64,000 bases of DNA from Paraburkholderia eburnea (lineage in GTDB: Bacteria; Pseudomonadota; Gammaproteobacteria; Burkholderiales; Burkholderiaceae), in contig NZ_PQGA01000001.1 of the NCBI RefSeq assembly GCF_002917095.1, positions 310,001 through 374,000 on the forward strand, in the 5' to 3' direction. Positions within the stretch are counted from its first letter, which is position 1, and the number at the start of each line of letters is the position of its first letter. A model generated the notes under the pieces. That model worked only from the letters and a program-made list of their open reading frames with translations, had not been told where the DNA came from and did no database searches. Shown in pieces: positions 19,091-28,697 of the stretch. Made by a program: the position numbers and the translations under genes.

Positions 19091-20044
19091 TCAACGTCCC
19101 TCGTGGAACGCGAGCATTGTCGCCTTGATGCCGTCCGACACGCTTGAGGACGGCGCCCAGCCGAGTTCATCACGCAAGCGGACGCACTCAAGCCGCAACG
19201 GACTCGTGAGACGCTGGATCTGCGCGGATTTTCCTGTGAGTCTGCCTAGCGCGCGCAACCACGACACGGGCACCGGCACGAGCCTCGGCCGGCGTCCAGA
19301 CGCCGTAGCGAGCGCTCGAACGATGCCGCCAACCGACAGGTCATCGCCGTCGCTCACGTGATAGACACCGTGCACGGCGCGAGCCGACACGCACAAAGCC
19401 GCAAGCGCGTCCGCAAGGTTTCTGACGTAGACCATGCTGCGCCGCGCGTCGATTGCACCTAGCGGCAAGGGAATGCCGCGCTCGACAGCCTTCATCAGCC
19501 CGAGGAAATTCGCGCGCACGCCGGGTCCATAGACGAGCGGCGCGCGCACGCTGGCCACTTCGACACCATGAGCCCGCCCCCACGTATCGAGTGCCAGTTC
19601 CGCCTCCCGCTTGGAAATGCCATAGGGATCGACCGGCGCCGGCTCATCGTCTTCGCGCCAGGGCCGCCCCTGTTCGGTTTCGCCAAGCGCCTTGATGCTG
19701 CTCATAAACACCACGCGGCGCGCGCCAGCCCGGCGCGCCGCTTCAGCAGCGTTCAACGCACCATCGACGTTCACGGCACGATAGGCCGCCAGGGGATCAT
19801 CTAAGGACTCCTTCATCATATGCACCCGCGCAGCAAGATGGACGAGCACGTCGCACGGACCGAACGCCGGTGCTCCCGTCGCAAGGCTCTGAAAATTATC
19901 ATCGGCGACGACCACCTCACGCACGCGCCCTTCGCATACATTCGCACGCCGCACGAGTCCCGTCACTTCATGGCCAGCTTCGCAGAGTGCAGCCGACAAG
20001 GCTCTTCCGACAAAACCGTTGGCGCCGCTGATTGCGATTCGCAT
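19091..20044 (-). CDS. NAD-dependent epimerase/4-reductase (WbpV/WbiG-like)
   Basis: A 317-residue extended SDR. The N-terminal ISGANGFVGRAL nucleotide-binding motif, the MSSIKALGE segment and the catalytic Y-G-I-S-K-R-E are all present. Members next to WbpL-type transferases (WbpV, WbiG) reduce the 4-keto intermediate made by WbpM-type dehydratases to UDP-QuiNAc or a relative. The start at 20044 (MRIAISGANG) is preferred to the ORF maximum at 20098, which adds residues not seen in SDRs. It is one base from the transferase gene downstream. The stereochemistry of the product (QuiNAc or FucNAc) cannot be told from sequence alone. Confidence 0.88.
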   Translation of the reverse strand: MRIAISGANGFVGRALSAALCEAGHEVTGLVRRANVCEGRVREVVVADDNFQSLATGAPAFGPCDVLVHLAARVHMMKESLDDPLAAYRAVNVDGALNAAEAARRAGARRVVFMSSIKALGETEQGRPWREDDEPAPVDPYGISKREAELALDTWGRAHGVEVASVRAPLVYGPGVRANFLGLMKAVERGIPLPLGAIDARRSMVYVRNLADALAALCVSARAVHGVYHVSDGDDLSVGGIVRALATASGRRPRLVPVPVSWLRALGRLTGKSAQIQRLTSPLRLECVRLRDELGWAPSSSVSDGIKATMLAFHEGR

Positions 20045-20112
20045 ATGTTCCTGATCAGATGATGATTTCGTGTACGTGCCGCGCGCCTTGCCGCGCAAGT
20101 TCCGTGAAAATA

Positions 20113-21297
20113 CTATGGCGCGAGCCTGCGATAGACCTCGCAGGTCTTGCGGACGGTCTCACCCCAGCTGAGTTCAGCCGCGCGGCGCAGACCTTTCCCG
20201 ATCAATTGTGCTCTTAACGATTGATCGGTTAAGAGGCGCTCGAGACCGTCTGTGATTGCCTCGACGGAAAACGGATCGACTTCCCAGGCGGCGCCCGCCG
20301 ATACTTCCGGGATCGACGTCGCGGTTGACGTCAGCACCGGCACACCACTTGCCATCGCCTCGGCGACCGGCAATCCGAAGCCTTCGTAGAGTGACGGATA
20401 CGCGAACACGGCTGCGGACGAATAGAGCTGCAACAGATCCGCTCGTGAAACGTAACCAGCTGGAATCACTTCTCGCGCCCTTACCATCGGCTCGATCATG
20501 CGCTTGAGTTCGCTGTTGTCCCAACCGTCTGCGCCGACGAGCACCAACGGAAACGCCTCGCGTAAATCGGGAGTGAGGCGCGCAAAACCTTCTACGAGGC
20601 GCCGCAGATTTTTACGCGGTTGCAACGTGCATACGGAGAGCACGAAGCCTTTCGCCTTCAGACCAAGCGCCCGCAACGCTGGATCGCAGACCTCGGGAGA
20701 GCGCGGCTGGAAGGCCGGCTCGACACCCAAATGGATCGGCACGATCTTGTCGGCGTCGATACCGTAGATATCGACGATCTCTTTCTTCGTGTAAAAACTG
20801 TCCGCAATAACGATATCCGCTTGTTTCAGCGAGCGCGGCAGGCCGCGCTCAAGGAAGTTCACGGCGCTGCGGGGGTGAAACGCCGGGTACCGACGATGCG
20901 AAAGATCATGAATAGTCACGACCTTGCGGCCACGATAACGGGACGCGACAGAGTTTGTTTCGTGATAGACATAGCCCTCGCGCGCAAAAGCGTTGCGGAT
21001 CGAATGGGACGCCAGGCCACGCGCCATCGTGCGTGCAGCATAAAGCCCCGGTAAGGCACGCGCTTTTTGGAGCAGTTGCATCGCGCGACCATCGCGCGCG
21101 ACCGCCCTAGAGCCGCGTTGCGGCTGCGCACCGAGCATGGCGCGCAAGTCGTCTCCGCGCACCACCGTTCGCCCTATCCAGCCCGCCACATCCGTGACAT
21201 CTGGATCATCGAGTACGCCTTCGAGCAGATGTTGCGTGTAGTAACCCACGCCGCTCCGTGGCAAACGCAGGGAATTAAGATCGAAAAGAAGCTTCAT
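20113..21297 (-). CDS. GT4-family glycosyltransferase
   Basis: A 394-residue GT-B glycosyltransferase. The N-terminus has the SGVGYYTQHLLEG motif of GT4 mannosyl/rhamnosyltransferases, followed by TIHDLSHRRYP and VIADSFYTKKEI. The C-terminal half has CTLQPRKNLRRL and the acid pair in Y-E-G-F-G-L-P-V-A-E-A. It lies between the WbpM-type dehydratase (76 bp upstream) and the 4-reductase (68 bp downstream) on the same strand, so it is probably part of the same O-unit assembly. Donor unknown; similar enzymes use GDP-mannose or dTDP-rhamnose, both predicted to be made here. Confidence 0.88.
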   Translation of the reverse strand: MKLLFDLNSLRLPRSGVGYYTQHLLEGVLDDPDVTDVAGWIGRTVVRGDDLRAMLGAQPQRGSRAVARDGRAMQLLQKARALPGLYAARTMARGLASHSIRNAFAREGYVYHETNSVASRYRGRKVVTIHDLSHRRYPAFHPRSAVNFLERGLPRSLKQADIVIADSFYTKKEIVDIYGIDADKIVPIHLGVEPAFQPRSPEVCDPALRALGLKAKGFVLSVCTLQPRKNLRRLVEGFARLTPDLREAFPLVLVGADGWDNSELKRMIEPMVRAREVIPAGYVSRADLLQLYSSAAVFAYPSLYEGFGLPVAEAMASGVPVLTSTATSIPEVSAGAAWEVDPFSVEAITDGLERLLTDQSLRAQLIGKGLRRAAELSWGETVRKTCEVYRRLAP

Positions 21298-21373
21298 GCA
21301 GTCAATGAAAATGGCCGCTGCTCAATACCACTCGCAGCGGCCAGAACCCGGACCAACACCGCAACGCGGCGGC

Positions 21374-23260
21374 TTAGCTGGCAATTGCGCCGCGATTACT
21401 GTTCGGCACGCTTTGCAACGGCGCGAGCGAGGCGCCCTGATACTCAGGTACCCAGCGACGCAGATCACGGCGTACTTCGACGTCCGACAGAATGCGCTGC
21501 TGCATGAGCCACGGCAGCAGTTCATCGATTAGATTGTCCGGCACCTCGCGCGCTTTCGCGACGCGTAGTTTCGGATGCGGCGTGCGCGTCGTGGCCTCGT
21601 CGTCCGCAAGCAGTTCTTCGTAGAGCTTCTCTCCGGGACGCAAGCCGGTAAAGACAATTCGTATCTGTTCTTCGGTGAAACCGTAAAGACGTATCAGGTC
21701 ACGCGCGAGATCAACGATACGAACAGGTTGCCCCATATCGAGCACAAAAATCTCGCCGCCGTGGCCCATGCTGGACGCCTGAAGCACTAGCTGCGACGCT
21801 TCCGGAATCGTCATGAAAAAACGCGTGATTTCCGGGTGCGTCACCGTGACCGGACCGCCCTTCGCGATCTGTTGCTGGAACTTCGGAATCACACTGCCCG
21901 CGCTGCCAAGCACGTTGCCGAATCGAACCGTTTCAAACTGCGTCCGGGCGCTAGTCTGCTGGAGCGCGGAACACGCCATCTCGGCTAGACGTTTGCTGGC
22001 GCCCATGACATTGGTCGGATTGACCGCCTTGTCCGTCGAAATCAGGACGAAATGCTTCACGTCGTAACGCATCGCTGCGCGCGCGACCCGATAGGTGCCG
22101 AGCACATTGTTGCGCACGGCCTGCCACGCGTTCAGTTCTTCCATCAGAGGAACGTGTTTGTAGGCCGCCGCATGAAAGACAATATGCGGAGTGTGCGTTG
22201 CGAGCACGCGGTCGAGCAGCAGAGAATCCTTCACGTCGCCAACCACCGGAATCACGTCGAGGTCAGGAAACTTTTCGGCAAGCTCCTCGGTGAGCCGGTA
22301 CATCGCATATTCGGATACGTCATACGCGATTAGCTGCGCTGGATGAAATCGCAGGATCTGGCGACACAATTCGGAACCGATTGAGCCACCCGCGCCCGTT
22401 ACCATAACGATGCGACCGCCTAGCAGCGCTTCCACGTGCGGGGCGTCAATGCGCACCGGCTCCCGCCCCAATAAATCCTCAAGGTCAATCTGGCGCACCC
22501 GCGCAAGCGACACCTCGCCTTGAGTGAGCGGGGTGAAAGCCGGAAGCACCATCGCACGCACACCGGCGCGCACGCACACCGACGCGACACGACGTTGCAC
22601 CTCTACGGGCGCCGATGGAATCGAGATAATCGCGTACTCGCTCTTGAGCTGCGCCGCGAAGCGCGGCAAATCTTCAATAGCGCCCAGGATTTTGTAGCCA
22701 TAAATTTCACGGCCGTGCTTGGACGAATCGTCGTCAAGCAGGCCGACGAGGCGCCACTCAGCGGAGCGAGACAGTTCGCGCGCAAGGGTCGCCCCGGCGG
22801 AACCCGCACCCAGTACGATTACAGGCTTGCCCTGTCCGACCAGACCACCGTATCGATAGAACTCCTTGGCCGCGCGATATAACGCACGCGAGCCCCCCAT
22901 CGTAAGCAGCAACAACATCGGCGAAACAAGCAACACCGAGCGCGGCACGATGGGTTGGGGTTGGATCATCACCGATCCAATGATTACCAGCAGCGCACCA
23001 ACCGCCACTGATTTCGAGATGCGAAGCAGATCCGGCAGGCTCGCAAATGCCCACATGCCGCGGTAAAGACCGAAGATGCGGAACATCGCGATGTAGATAG
23101 GCACCACGACGAACAGCGCGGTGACGGCGCCCCGCCAGAACTCTGGAGGGACGGATGCGTTGAAGCGAATGGCATACGCGGCCAGCCACGCGGCCACCAC
23201 GGAACACGTGTCGAACAAGAACACGCAAAATGACAGCCACGACGACTTCAACCGGAACAT
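21374..23260 (-). CDS. wbpM: Membrane nucleotide-sugar 4,6-dehydratase (WbpM/WbiI/CapD family)
   Basis: A 628-residue inner-membrane UDP-HexNAc 4,6-dehydratase. Four N-terminal membrane helices (about 8-125) are followed by a CoA-binding-like Rossmann segment (VIVLGAGSAG at 147-156) and a catalytic SDR domain starting with TGAGGSIGSE at 288-297. The active site has ISTDK (407-411) and M419-x3-K423: methionine replaces the usual tyrosine, as in the S-M-K triad described for WbpM. It should convert UDP-GlcNAc to the 4-keto-6-deoxy sugar used by the 4-reductase two genes downstream. The start at 23260 (MFRLKSSW) leaves out a non-conserved 23-residue extension. Confidence 0.94.
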   Translation of the reverse strand: MFRLKSSWLSFCVFLFDTCSVVAAWLAAYAIRFNASVPPEFWRGAVTALFVVVPIYIAMFRIFGLYRGMWAFASLPDLLRISKSVAVGALLVIIGSVMIQPQPIVPRSVLLVSPMLLLLTMGGSRALYRAAKEFYRYGGLVGQGKPVIVLGAGSAGATLARELSRSAEWRLVGLLDDDSSKHGREIYGYKILGAIEDLPRFAAQLKSEYAIISIPSAPVEVQRRVASVCVRAGVRAMVLPAFTPLTQGEVSLARVRQIDLEDLLGREPVRIDAPHVEALLGGRIVMVTGAGGSIGSELCRQILRFHPAQLIAYDVSEYAMYRLTEELAEKFPDLDVIPVVGDVKDSLLLDRVLATHTPHIVFHAAAYKHVPLMEELNAWQAVRNNVLGTYRVARAAMRYDVKHFVLISTDKAVNPTNVMGASKRLAEMACSALQQTSARTQFETVRFGNVLGSAGSVIPKFQQQIAKGGPVTVTHPEITRFFMTIPEASQLVLQASSMGHGGEIFVLDMGQPVRIVDLARDLIRLYGFTEEQIRIVFTGLRPGEKLYEELLADDEATTRTPHPKLRVAKAREVPDNLIDELLPWLMQQRILSDVEVRRDLRRWVPEYQGASLAPLQSVPNSNRGAIAS

Positions 23261-23621
23261 GCAATACCTCCTGCCAAGCCGGCTATTAAGTTGACTGTCT
23301 GGCCCCGAATCTCCCGGAAGCGTACACACGTGGTAGTTGCAACACGATCACCTACGTAGCTGGAAACCATGGGACAGCACACATTATGCCGTTGGTGCTC
23401 CGTGGGCCGCAAATTCCCGCAATATTCGCGCCAAAAGATCGGAAAATGGCAGGAACGTTCGGGAAACGGGAAAGATACCGAATGCCGCCACCGATCGCGA
23501 GCAAAAAACTACGTGAGATGAGCAAGTTTGGTAACGAGATGTACGCATAACGATGACAACGCCCCCAACTTCGGTAAGAATAATCTCCTCCCATTAGACG
23601 CGCTACGTTGTAAACGACTAC
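23261..23621. other. Divergent gap between wbpM and manC copy 2
   Basis: About 360 bp between leftward wbpM and rightward manC, so promoters for both are expected. The part at 23460-23620 is relatively AT-rich, but no clear consensus promoter or operator repeat was identified. No supportable ORF. Confidence 0.4.
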
Positions 23622-25073
23622 ATGAAGATCATTCCCGTCATCATCTGCGGTGGCGCAGGCACCCGTCTGTGGCCCGTCTCACGCGAAGCATTTCCCAAAC
23701 CACTCCTCAAACTTGCCGACGGTCAAAGCCTGTTGCAAAAAACATTCCTGAGGGCGGCGCGCGTCGCAACAGAACAGGAAGTCCTCGTAGTAACGAATAG
23801 GGAAACGTACTTCCTTACAAAAGACGAATGCGTCGAGGTGGAAAGTGAGATCACGCGTCTCGGGTTTGTACTCGAACCCGCCGCACGCAACACAGCCGCT
23901 GCAATCGGCGTCGCAGCTCAGGTTGTGCGGCAGGAACACGGCGAAGACACGATCATGCTTGTCATGCCGGCTGACCAGTTGATCGAAGACGAACAGGCCT
24001 TCGCACAAGCCGTCCAGCATGCTGCGACGGCGGCGCAAAACGGCCGCATTGTGACATTCGGCATCAAACCGACGGCACCTGAAACAGGTTACGGCTACAT
24101 CGAATTCGATGAGGCTTCGATCACGGGTTCGCAAGCCGTTCATCGCGTCGTGCGCTTCGTCGAGAAACCCCAACTGGAGGTCGCACAGCGTCTGGTTGCC
24201 AACGGCCGCCATCTGTGGAACGCAGGCATCTTCTGCTTCACGGCCGCGACGCTGGTTGCGGAACTCGAGCAGTATTCGCCCAACGTTGCGCAGCCTGCCC
24301 AAAAGGCCGTCGAAGCCGCGAAGGTCAGCCATTCGGCAGACGGATTCACGGTGGAACTGGACGCGGCGGAATTCCGTAAAGCCGAGGATATCTCCATTGA
24401 CTATGCAGTGATGGAGCGCTCGTCGAACGTCAATGTCGTGCCCTGCGAACTGGGCTGGAGCGACATCGGCTCCTGGCTTGCAATCAGCGAACTAACTGAA
24501 GCAGATGCTCGCGGCAATCGCGTTGAAGGCGAGGCTGAACTCTTCGATGCCGACAACTGCTTCGTGCGCGGTGACGAACGGTTTATCGGCGTGGTCGGCA
24601 TGCGCGACATGATTGTCGTCGATACGGCTGATGCGCTGCTGATCGCCGCCCGCGATCGTGCGCAGGATGTCAAGCAGATCGTCGCGAGCCTCAAGCGTAC
24701 GAACCACGACGCCTATCGCCTGCATCGCACGGTCCATCGTCCGTGGGGCACGTATACGGTTCTGGAAGAAGGTGAACGCTTCAAGATGAAGCGCATCGTC
24801 GTAAAGCCTGGTGCCGCGCTGTCATTGCAGATGCATCATCACCGCAGCGAGCACTGGATCGTAGTGAGTGGTTGCGCCGAAATCGTCAACGGCGACCAGA
24901 CCATCTCTCTCCAACCGAACGAGTCGACTTATATTCCGGCGGGTCACAAACATCGCCTGATCAACCCGGGTGTGATGAACCTCGTGCTGATCGAGGTGCA
25001 GTGCGGCGAATACCTCGGCGAGGACGATATCGTTCGCTTCGAGGATGTTTATGGACGGGCGCCGGCCAAGTAA
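23622..25073 (+). CDS. manC: Mannose-1-phosphate guanylyltransferase/mannose-6-phosphate isomerase, copy 2
   Basis: A 483-residue bifunctional type II GDP-mannose pyrophosphorylase/PMI. The N-terminal IICGGAGTRLWPVSRE, F-V-E-K-P and C-terminal cupin QMHHHRSEHW are all present. It differs from the copy at 13936 through much of its length (for example FPKPLLKL against YPKQFLSL), so it is a diverged paralogue rather than a recent duplicate. It is a single rightward gene between leftward genes and ends in a strong hairpin. Two copies may serve two polysaccharides or be regulated separately. Confidence 0.95.
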   Translation: MKIIPVIICGGAGTRLWPVSREAFPKPLLKLADGQSLLQKTFLRAARVATEQEVLVVTNRETYFLTKDECVEVESEITRLGFVLEPAARNTAAAIGVAAQVVRQEHGEDTIMLVMPADQLIEDEQAFAQAVQHAATAAQNGRIVTFGIKPTAPETGYGYIEFDEASITGSQAVHRVVRFVEKPQLEVAQRLVANGRHLWNAGIFCFTAATLVAELEQYSPNVAQPAQKAVEAAKVSHSADGFTVELDAAEFRKAEDISIDYAVMERSSNVNVVPCELGWSDIGSWLAISELTEADARGNRVEGEAELFDADNCFVRGDERFIGVVGMRDMIVVDTADALLIAARDRAQDVKQIVASLKRTNHDAYRLHRTVHRPWGTYTVLEEGERFKMKRIVVKPGAALSLQMHHHRSEHWIVVSGCAEIVNGDQTISLQPNESTYIPAGHKHRLINPGVMNLVLIEVQCGEYLGEDDIVRFEDVYGRAPAK

Positions 25074-25096
25074 AAAACCTCCCGACCGAATATAGA

Positions 25097-25140
25097 CAAC
25101 GCCCGGAATGATCCACTGGCATTCCGGGCGTTGCTATTTG
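25097..25140. terminator. Strong hairpin between convergent manC copy 2 and gtrC-like gene
   Basis: A perfect 14-bp stem (25097-25110 pairing with 25120-25133, core GCCCGGAATG) with a 9-nt loop, followed by CTATTTGTTATTG rightward. It spans the gap up to the stop of the convergent membrane-protein gene. The T tract is weak, but the stem is strong and could act on both strands. Confidence 0.72.
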
Positions 25141-26814
25141 TTATTGTTGAGCAGCAAAATCGATTTGGTTGGGCGTCGACCACTGCTTGGCCTTTACGTC
25201 ATATCTGCACACACCGTTCAACCCCCACTTCCCAATGTATTTTCCGACGAGAGCAAGATAGGCGGGATCGTATCCGAACACCCAGTCCGGTGGATTGAAT
25301 GTCGCGATACCATTCAACGTGGGTTTGCCAAATTTGTCAGCAAGCAACATTGCCTGAATGTTCTGACGATAATGCGCAGACACGTAGTCGGTCGGATCGG
25401 GCAGCGGATGCTGAACAAAGAACGCTTCGCATTCCGATGGAGTGGGCGGTGCGTCATTGACGATCGCCATTTCGGTATGCGTGTTCAGATTGACAATCTT
25501 GTGAACATTGACTTGTCCGAGACACGCCACACAAAGCACGAAAGCAATCAGCCAACGCGCTGATGGCACCTTACTCCAGAGATCAGCGAACCAGACGCTA
25601 AGGAAAAGCGTGATCGGGAAAGCCAGAAAAAGATAAAACCGGGCGATGACACGCAGGCCTTTGGCACCAGGAATCAGCGCATTCACAAAGAACCACGGCG
25701 AGTGGCGGAAGATCGACAGCGGCAACAGTAATCCAACCACTATTGCGCAACCTAACGCTTTAACCCCAGTCGGGGCCTTCGTCTTCCCCGAGAATGCCAT
25801 GAGCAATGCAGCGATGCACAGAACGAATACATCCGGCGTGAAGCCCACGACGAATTCGCCCGCCCGCATGAGATCAGGCGCGCGGCTCTGTACGGCTCGG
25901 TAGAGATCGCCCCATAGCAAGCTGCCAGGGCCGTAGTTGAGGATGTCAATATAGCGCAAGCTATAGAACATCTGTGTCGCAAAATCCTGGCCACCGGTCT
26001 CTTTCAGTTTGGGGAAATACACCATGCCGAACGGCAATGCCGCAAGGACAAAGCTCAGCATGGTCACGACAACCTGAATTTTCAACCGCACCGCAGCGCG
26101 CCAGTAATGAAGTACCTGGTCCAGCGCAAGCAAACCGAACACTGCAAGATAGACAATCAGGAATAGGCCAAAGAACCATGCCATATAGAAGCCCGTTAAC
26201 AACAAGGCGCCATAGAGCACTGAAAAGGACACCCCGTACAACAGCGTTCTCTTTTTATCCCCCGCCCGCAGATGGCAGAAGAATCCCCACAGCAAAAGGC
26301 CGAGAAGTGGAGCGAAGGCGACACCCAGCAACTGGCCGTGGGCTGCCTGAGTCGACGAACTGATACTCAGCGTGAACAGCGCCGCTCCCAGCAGATGCGC
26401 GGGACTTGCCTTCTGGAATCGGGAAAGCAATGCCGCCATCGAAACAAAACCAATAACCTTGACTGTAATGTGTACGAGTTCCTGCGTCACAAGCAGGTTA
26501 ACGCCGATCAATCTGAACGGAATGCCGATAAGACCATAGACAAAATACCCGTCGTTGTAGCCCAGGATGTCCTTATACGGATAGAAATAGAGCGGTTCGT
26601 TCCAGATATGCTGGAGCGTGAAGACGTGATACCAATGGGAAATCAGGATTGCAGAAATAACAGCGTCGTATTCCTCTCCGAAAATCCATTCGAAGCCCGT
26701 ATTGAACTGTTTGTAGAAGAACAGGTAGATCGCAGCCGCGCCCACCACCAGTGCCAGGCAGTAATACAGCTTGCCAGGGCTGCCCTTTTGGCCTTGCATC
26801 ATTTCCACACTCAT
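25141..26814 (-). CDS. Polytopic membrane protein, putative GtrC-type glycosyltransferase
   Basis: A 557-residue protein with about 11-12 membrane helices and a large C-terminal periplasmic tail (about 430-557). The first loop after helix 1 contains acidic residues (WIFGEEYDAVISA), as in GT-C enzymes that use polyprenyl-phosphate sugars. It is the third gene after gtrB-like and gtrA-like genes in one leftward unit. In Gtr systems the third gene is the serotype-specific transferase, and these proteins share little sequence. That context is the main basis for the call. It would transfer a hexose from undecaprenyl phosphate to the O-polysaccharide in the periplasm. No specific family was recognised. 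Confidence 0.62.
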   Translation of the reverse strand: MSVEMMQGQKGSPGKLYYCLALVVGAAAIYLFFYKQFNTGFEWIFGEEYDAVISAILISHWYHVFTLQHIWNEPLYFYPYKDILGYNDGYFVYGLIGIPFRLIGVNLLVTQELVHITVKVIGFVSMAALLSRFQKASPAHLLGAALFTLSISSSTQAAHGQLLGVAFAPLLGLLLWGFFCHLRAGDKKRTLLYGVSFSVLYGALLLTGFYMAWFFGLFLIVYLAVFGLLALDQVLHYWRAAVRLKIQVVVTMLSFVLAALPFGMVYFPKLKETGGQDFATQMFYSLRYIDILNYGPGSLLWGDLYRAVQSRAPDLMRAGEFVVGFTPDVFVLCIAALLMAFSGKTKAPTGVKALGCAIVVGLLLPLSIFRHSPWFFVNALIPGAKGLRVIARFYLFLAFPITLFLSVWFADLWSKVPSARWLIAFVLCVACLGQVNVHKIVNLNTHTEMAIVNDAPPTPSECEAFFVQHPLPDPTDYVSAHYRQNIQAMLLADKFGKPTLNGIATFNPPDWVFGYDPAYLALVGKYIGKWGLNGVCRYDVKAKQWSTPNQIDFAAQQ

Positions 26815-26873
26815 TCCCCGGGCGACTGATAAATAAAAATGTGCTCACGCGTGCCGTCAATGGCTGTCCCGTG

Positions 26874-27281
26874 TCATTGACGAAAAACGAGCCAGCGCGA
26901 CATGGCGAAGTTCAGAAACATCCCTGCCACGGATCCCACCGCAACAGCGATCGCCGGATGCAAGGCAGTCAATGGCACGTGCAAAACGAACCAGATGTAA
27001 ACACCGTTATTGATGATCCAGCCAAAAATATTGCCAAACACGTAGCGCAGCCATTCGTAATGCAACGCATGGCGGCTCGCTCCGAACGTATAACGACGAT
27101 TGAGCCACCACGTCACTGTCACCGCGACCGGGAACGCCAATAGCTGAGCGGTCACCGGCTTGGTGAGATGCACCAGTAACTCGACAAGCACAGCATTGAC
27201 GACGAAACCGGCCGACCCGACAAGAAAAAACCGGAAGAACTGTTGAAGCATGCGATAGCTGGCGGCCTGCTGAGTCGGCAT
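26874..27281 (-). CDS. gtrA: GtrA-family membrane protein (putative undecaprenyl-P-sugar flippase)
   Basis: A 135-residue protein with four hydrophobic helices. It carries the GtrA-family FRFFLVGSAGFVVNA start, a W-W-L-N-R-R-Y-T-F motif between helices 2 and 3, and an N-F-x-x-S-R-x-x-V-F ending. GtrA proteins are thought to flip undecaprenyl-phosphate-linked sugar for O-antigen modification. It begins 4 bp after the gtrB-like gene stop and precedes the putative gtrC by 59 bp, giving the classical B-A-C set, although phage loci are usually ordered A-B-C. Confidence 0.9.
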   Translation of the reverse strand: MPTQQAASYRMLQQFFRFFLVGSAGFVVNAVLVELLVHLTKPVTAQLLAFPVAVTVTWWLNRRYTFGASRHALHYEWLRYVFGNIFGWIINNGVYIWFVLHVPLTALHPAIAVAVGSVAGMFLNFAMSRWLVFRQ

Positions 27282-27285
27282 GAGA

Positions 27286-28287
27286 TCAGGCCGAGGCGTT
27301 GAATTTGTTGTGCGGGCTGTGGCGATCCTCGGCGATCACCCCAGGAAAGCGCGGGCATTGCAGGTATGCGAGCATACGTACCTCGCGGCGACCACGTGTC
27401 ACAGTATCAAGCACCGTGCCGGTCGCTACGCTCAGGCCTGCCATGAACATGACGCCCATGGACAGCACCGCGGTCGGCAAGCGCGGCACCAGACCCGTCG
27501 CCAGATAGTGCTCGACGATCGGAGCAATCAGCACGAGCGAAATGACGGCGAGCAACCCTGCCAGAAGACTGAAAAAGAACATTGGGCGCTCGTGGCGAAC
27601 CAGCTTGAAAATCAGCATAAGAATGCGCCAGCCGTCCCGGTAAGTACGGAGCTTACTCTCGGACCCCTCGGGGCGGCCTCGATAGGGCCCGTCCACATGC
27701 GCGACCGGCATCAGTAATTCAAGCGCGTGCACGCTCAATTCAGTTTCTATATCGAAACCTTGCGAGAGCGCAGGAAACGACTTGACGAATCGACGCGAAA
27801 AGACCTTATAGCCGGAGAGCATGTCTTGCACGCGATCGCCAAAAATACGGCGCACAACGCCGGTCAGCATCAGATTGCCGAAGCGATGGCCGCCGCGATA
27901 TGCAGCATCTTCGGTTTCACGACGCACGCAATTGATGAGATCGTGATTGCCGTCAATCGCAAGTTGCAGCATCTCTGGAGCAATGCTCGCCTCGTAGGTG
28001 TCGTCCCCGTCGGCCATGACATAAAAATCTGCTTCGATGTCGCGAAACATGCGCCGCACAACGTGACCCTTGCCTTGCTGAACTTCGGTACGAACGATAA
28101 CACCCTCTGCGCGTGCAAGCTCCGCCGTTCGATCGCGCGAGTTATTGTCATAGACGTAAATGCTCGCATCGGGAAGCGCCGCGCGAAAGTCGCGGATGAC
28201 TTTGACGATGGCGCTTTCCTCGTTGTAACAAGGCAAAAGAACTGCGACTTTTGGTTTGTGCATCGTAGCGGTATCTATCACGTTCAT
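27286..28287 (-). CDS. gtrB: GtrB/DPM1-like polyprenyl-phosphate glycosyltransferase
   Basis: A 333-residue GT2 enzyme. The N-terminal catalytic domain begins with VAVLLPCYNEE and has the acidic motif M-A-D-G-D-D-T. Two C-terminal membrane helices (about 235-315) follow, as in GtrB and DPM-like enzymes that charge undecaprenyl phosphate with a sugar. The chosen start is the ATG at 28287; 28296 is also possible, and the ORF maximum at 28404 adds an unlikely leader. It is the first gene of the gtrB-gtrA-gtrC-like unit. The donor may be UDP-Glc or another hexose. Confidence 0.87.
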   Translation of the reverse strand: MNVIDTATMHKPKVAVLLPCYNEESAIVKVIRDFRAALPDASIYVYDNNSRDRTAELARAEGVIVRTEVQQGKGHVVRRMFRDIEADFYVMADGDDTYEASIAPEMLQLAIDGNHDLINCVRRETEDAAYRGGHRFGNLMLTGVVRRIFGDRVQDMLSGYKVFSRRFVKSFPALSQGFDIETELSVHALELLMPVAHVDGPYRGRPEGSESKLRTYRDGWRILMLIFKLVRHERPMFFFSLLAGLLAVISLVLIAPIVEHYLATGLVPRLPTAVLSMGVMFMAGLSVATGTVLDTVTRGRREVRMLAYLQCPRFPGVIAEDRHSPHNKFNASA

Positions 28288-28697
28288 GAGCTTCATGCTT
28301 CCGGGGTATCGTCCAAGGCGCCAACCGGGTCGTCCGCTCGGGTTGGGGCCTATGCAGCAGTGGCTCGACCGCTGGCTTCCTTGCGCGTATAGCGAGAGTC
28401 GCACCGAAACCCGGACAACAGGACTTTGGCCATGTCATCTTTGGTTCGCCCCCACCGACAGCCCTGTTTCCGGCCAACCATGGCGTTTTCGCACACGCAC
28501 GTCAGGCACAAAATCCAGCGCCAGACGAGCGTTGTCGCCGACGACCTTAATCAGACATGATACCGCACCGCGGTTTCGCGACGAACATGTGCCTACGTCT
28601 TTGGTTAGCATCACCAGGAGCCCTCGCCCGGAGCCTGCCGGCCTGGCACGCTCCCTAATGCGCTATTATTCGGCGGCTCTCCAACGATATCCCACAC
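28288..28697. other. Divergent gap between gtrB and the OafA-type acyltransferase
   Basis: About 410 bp between leftward gtrB and the rightward acyltransferase. Promoters for both are expected. Short frames extend upstream from gtrB (to 28404), but they do not look coding. No clear operator or repeat was seen, and notably no GATC cluster of the kind that controls phase-variable enteric gtr operons. Confidence 0.4.
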
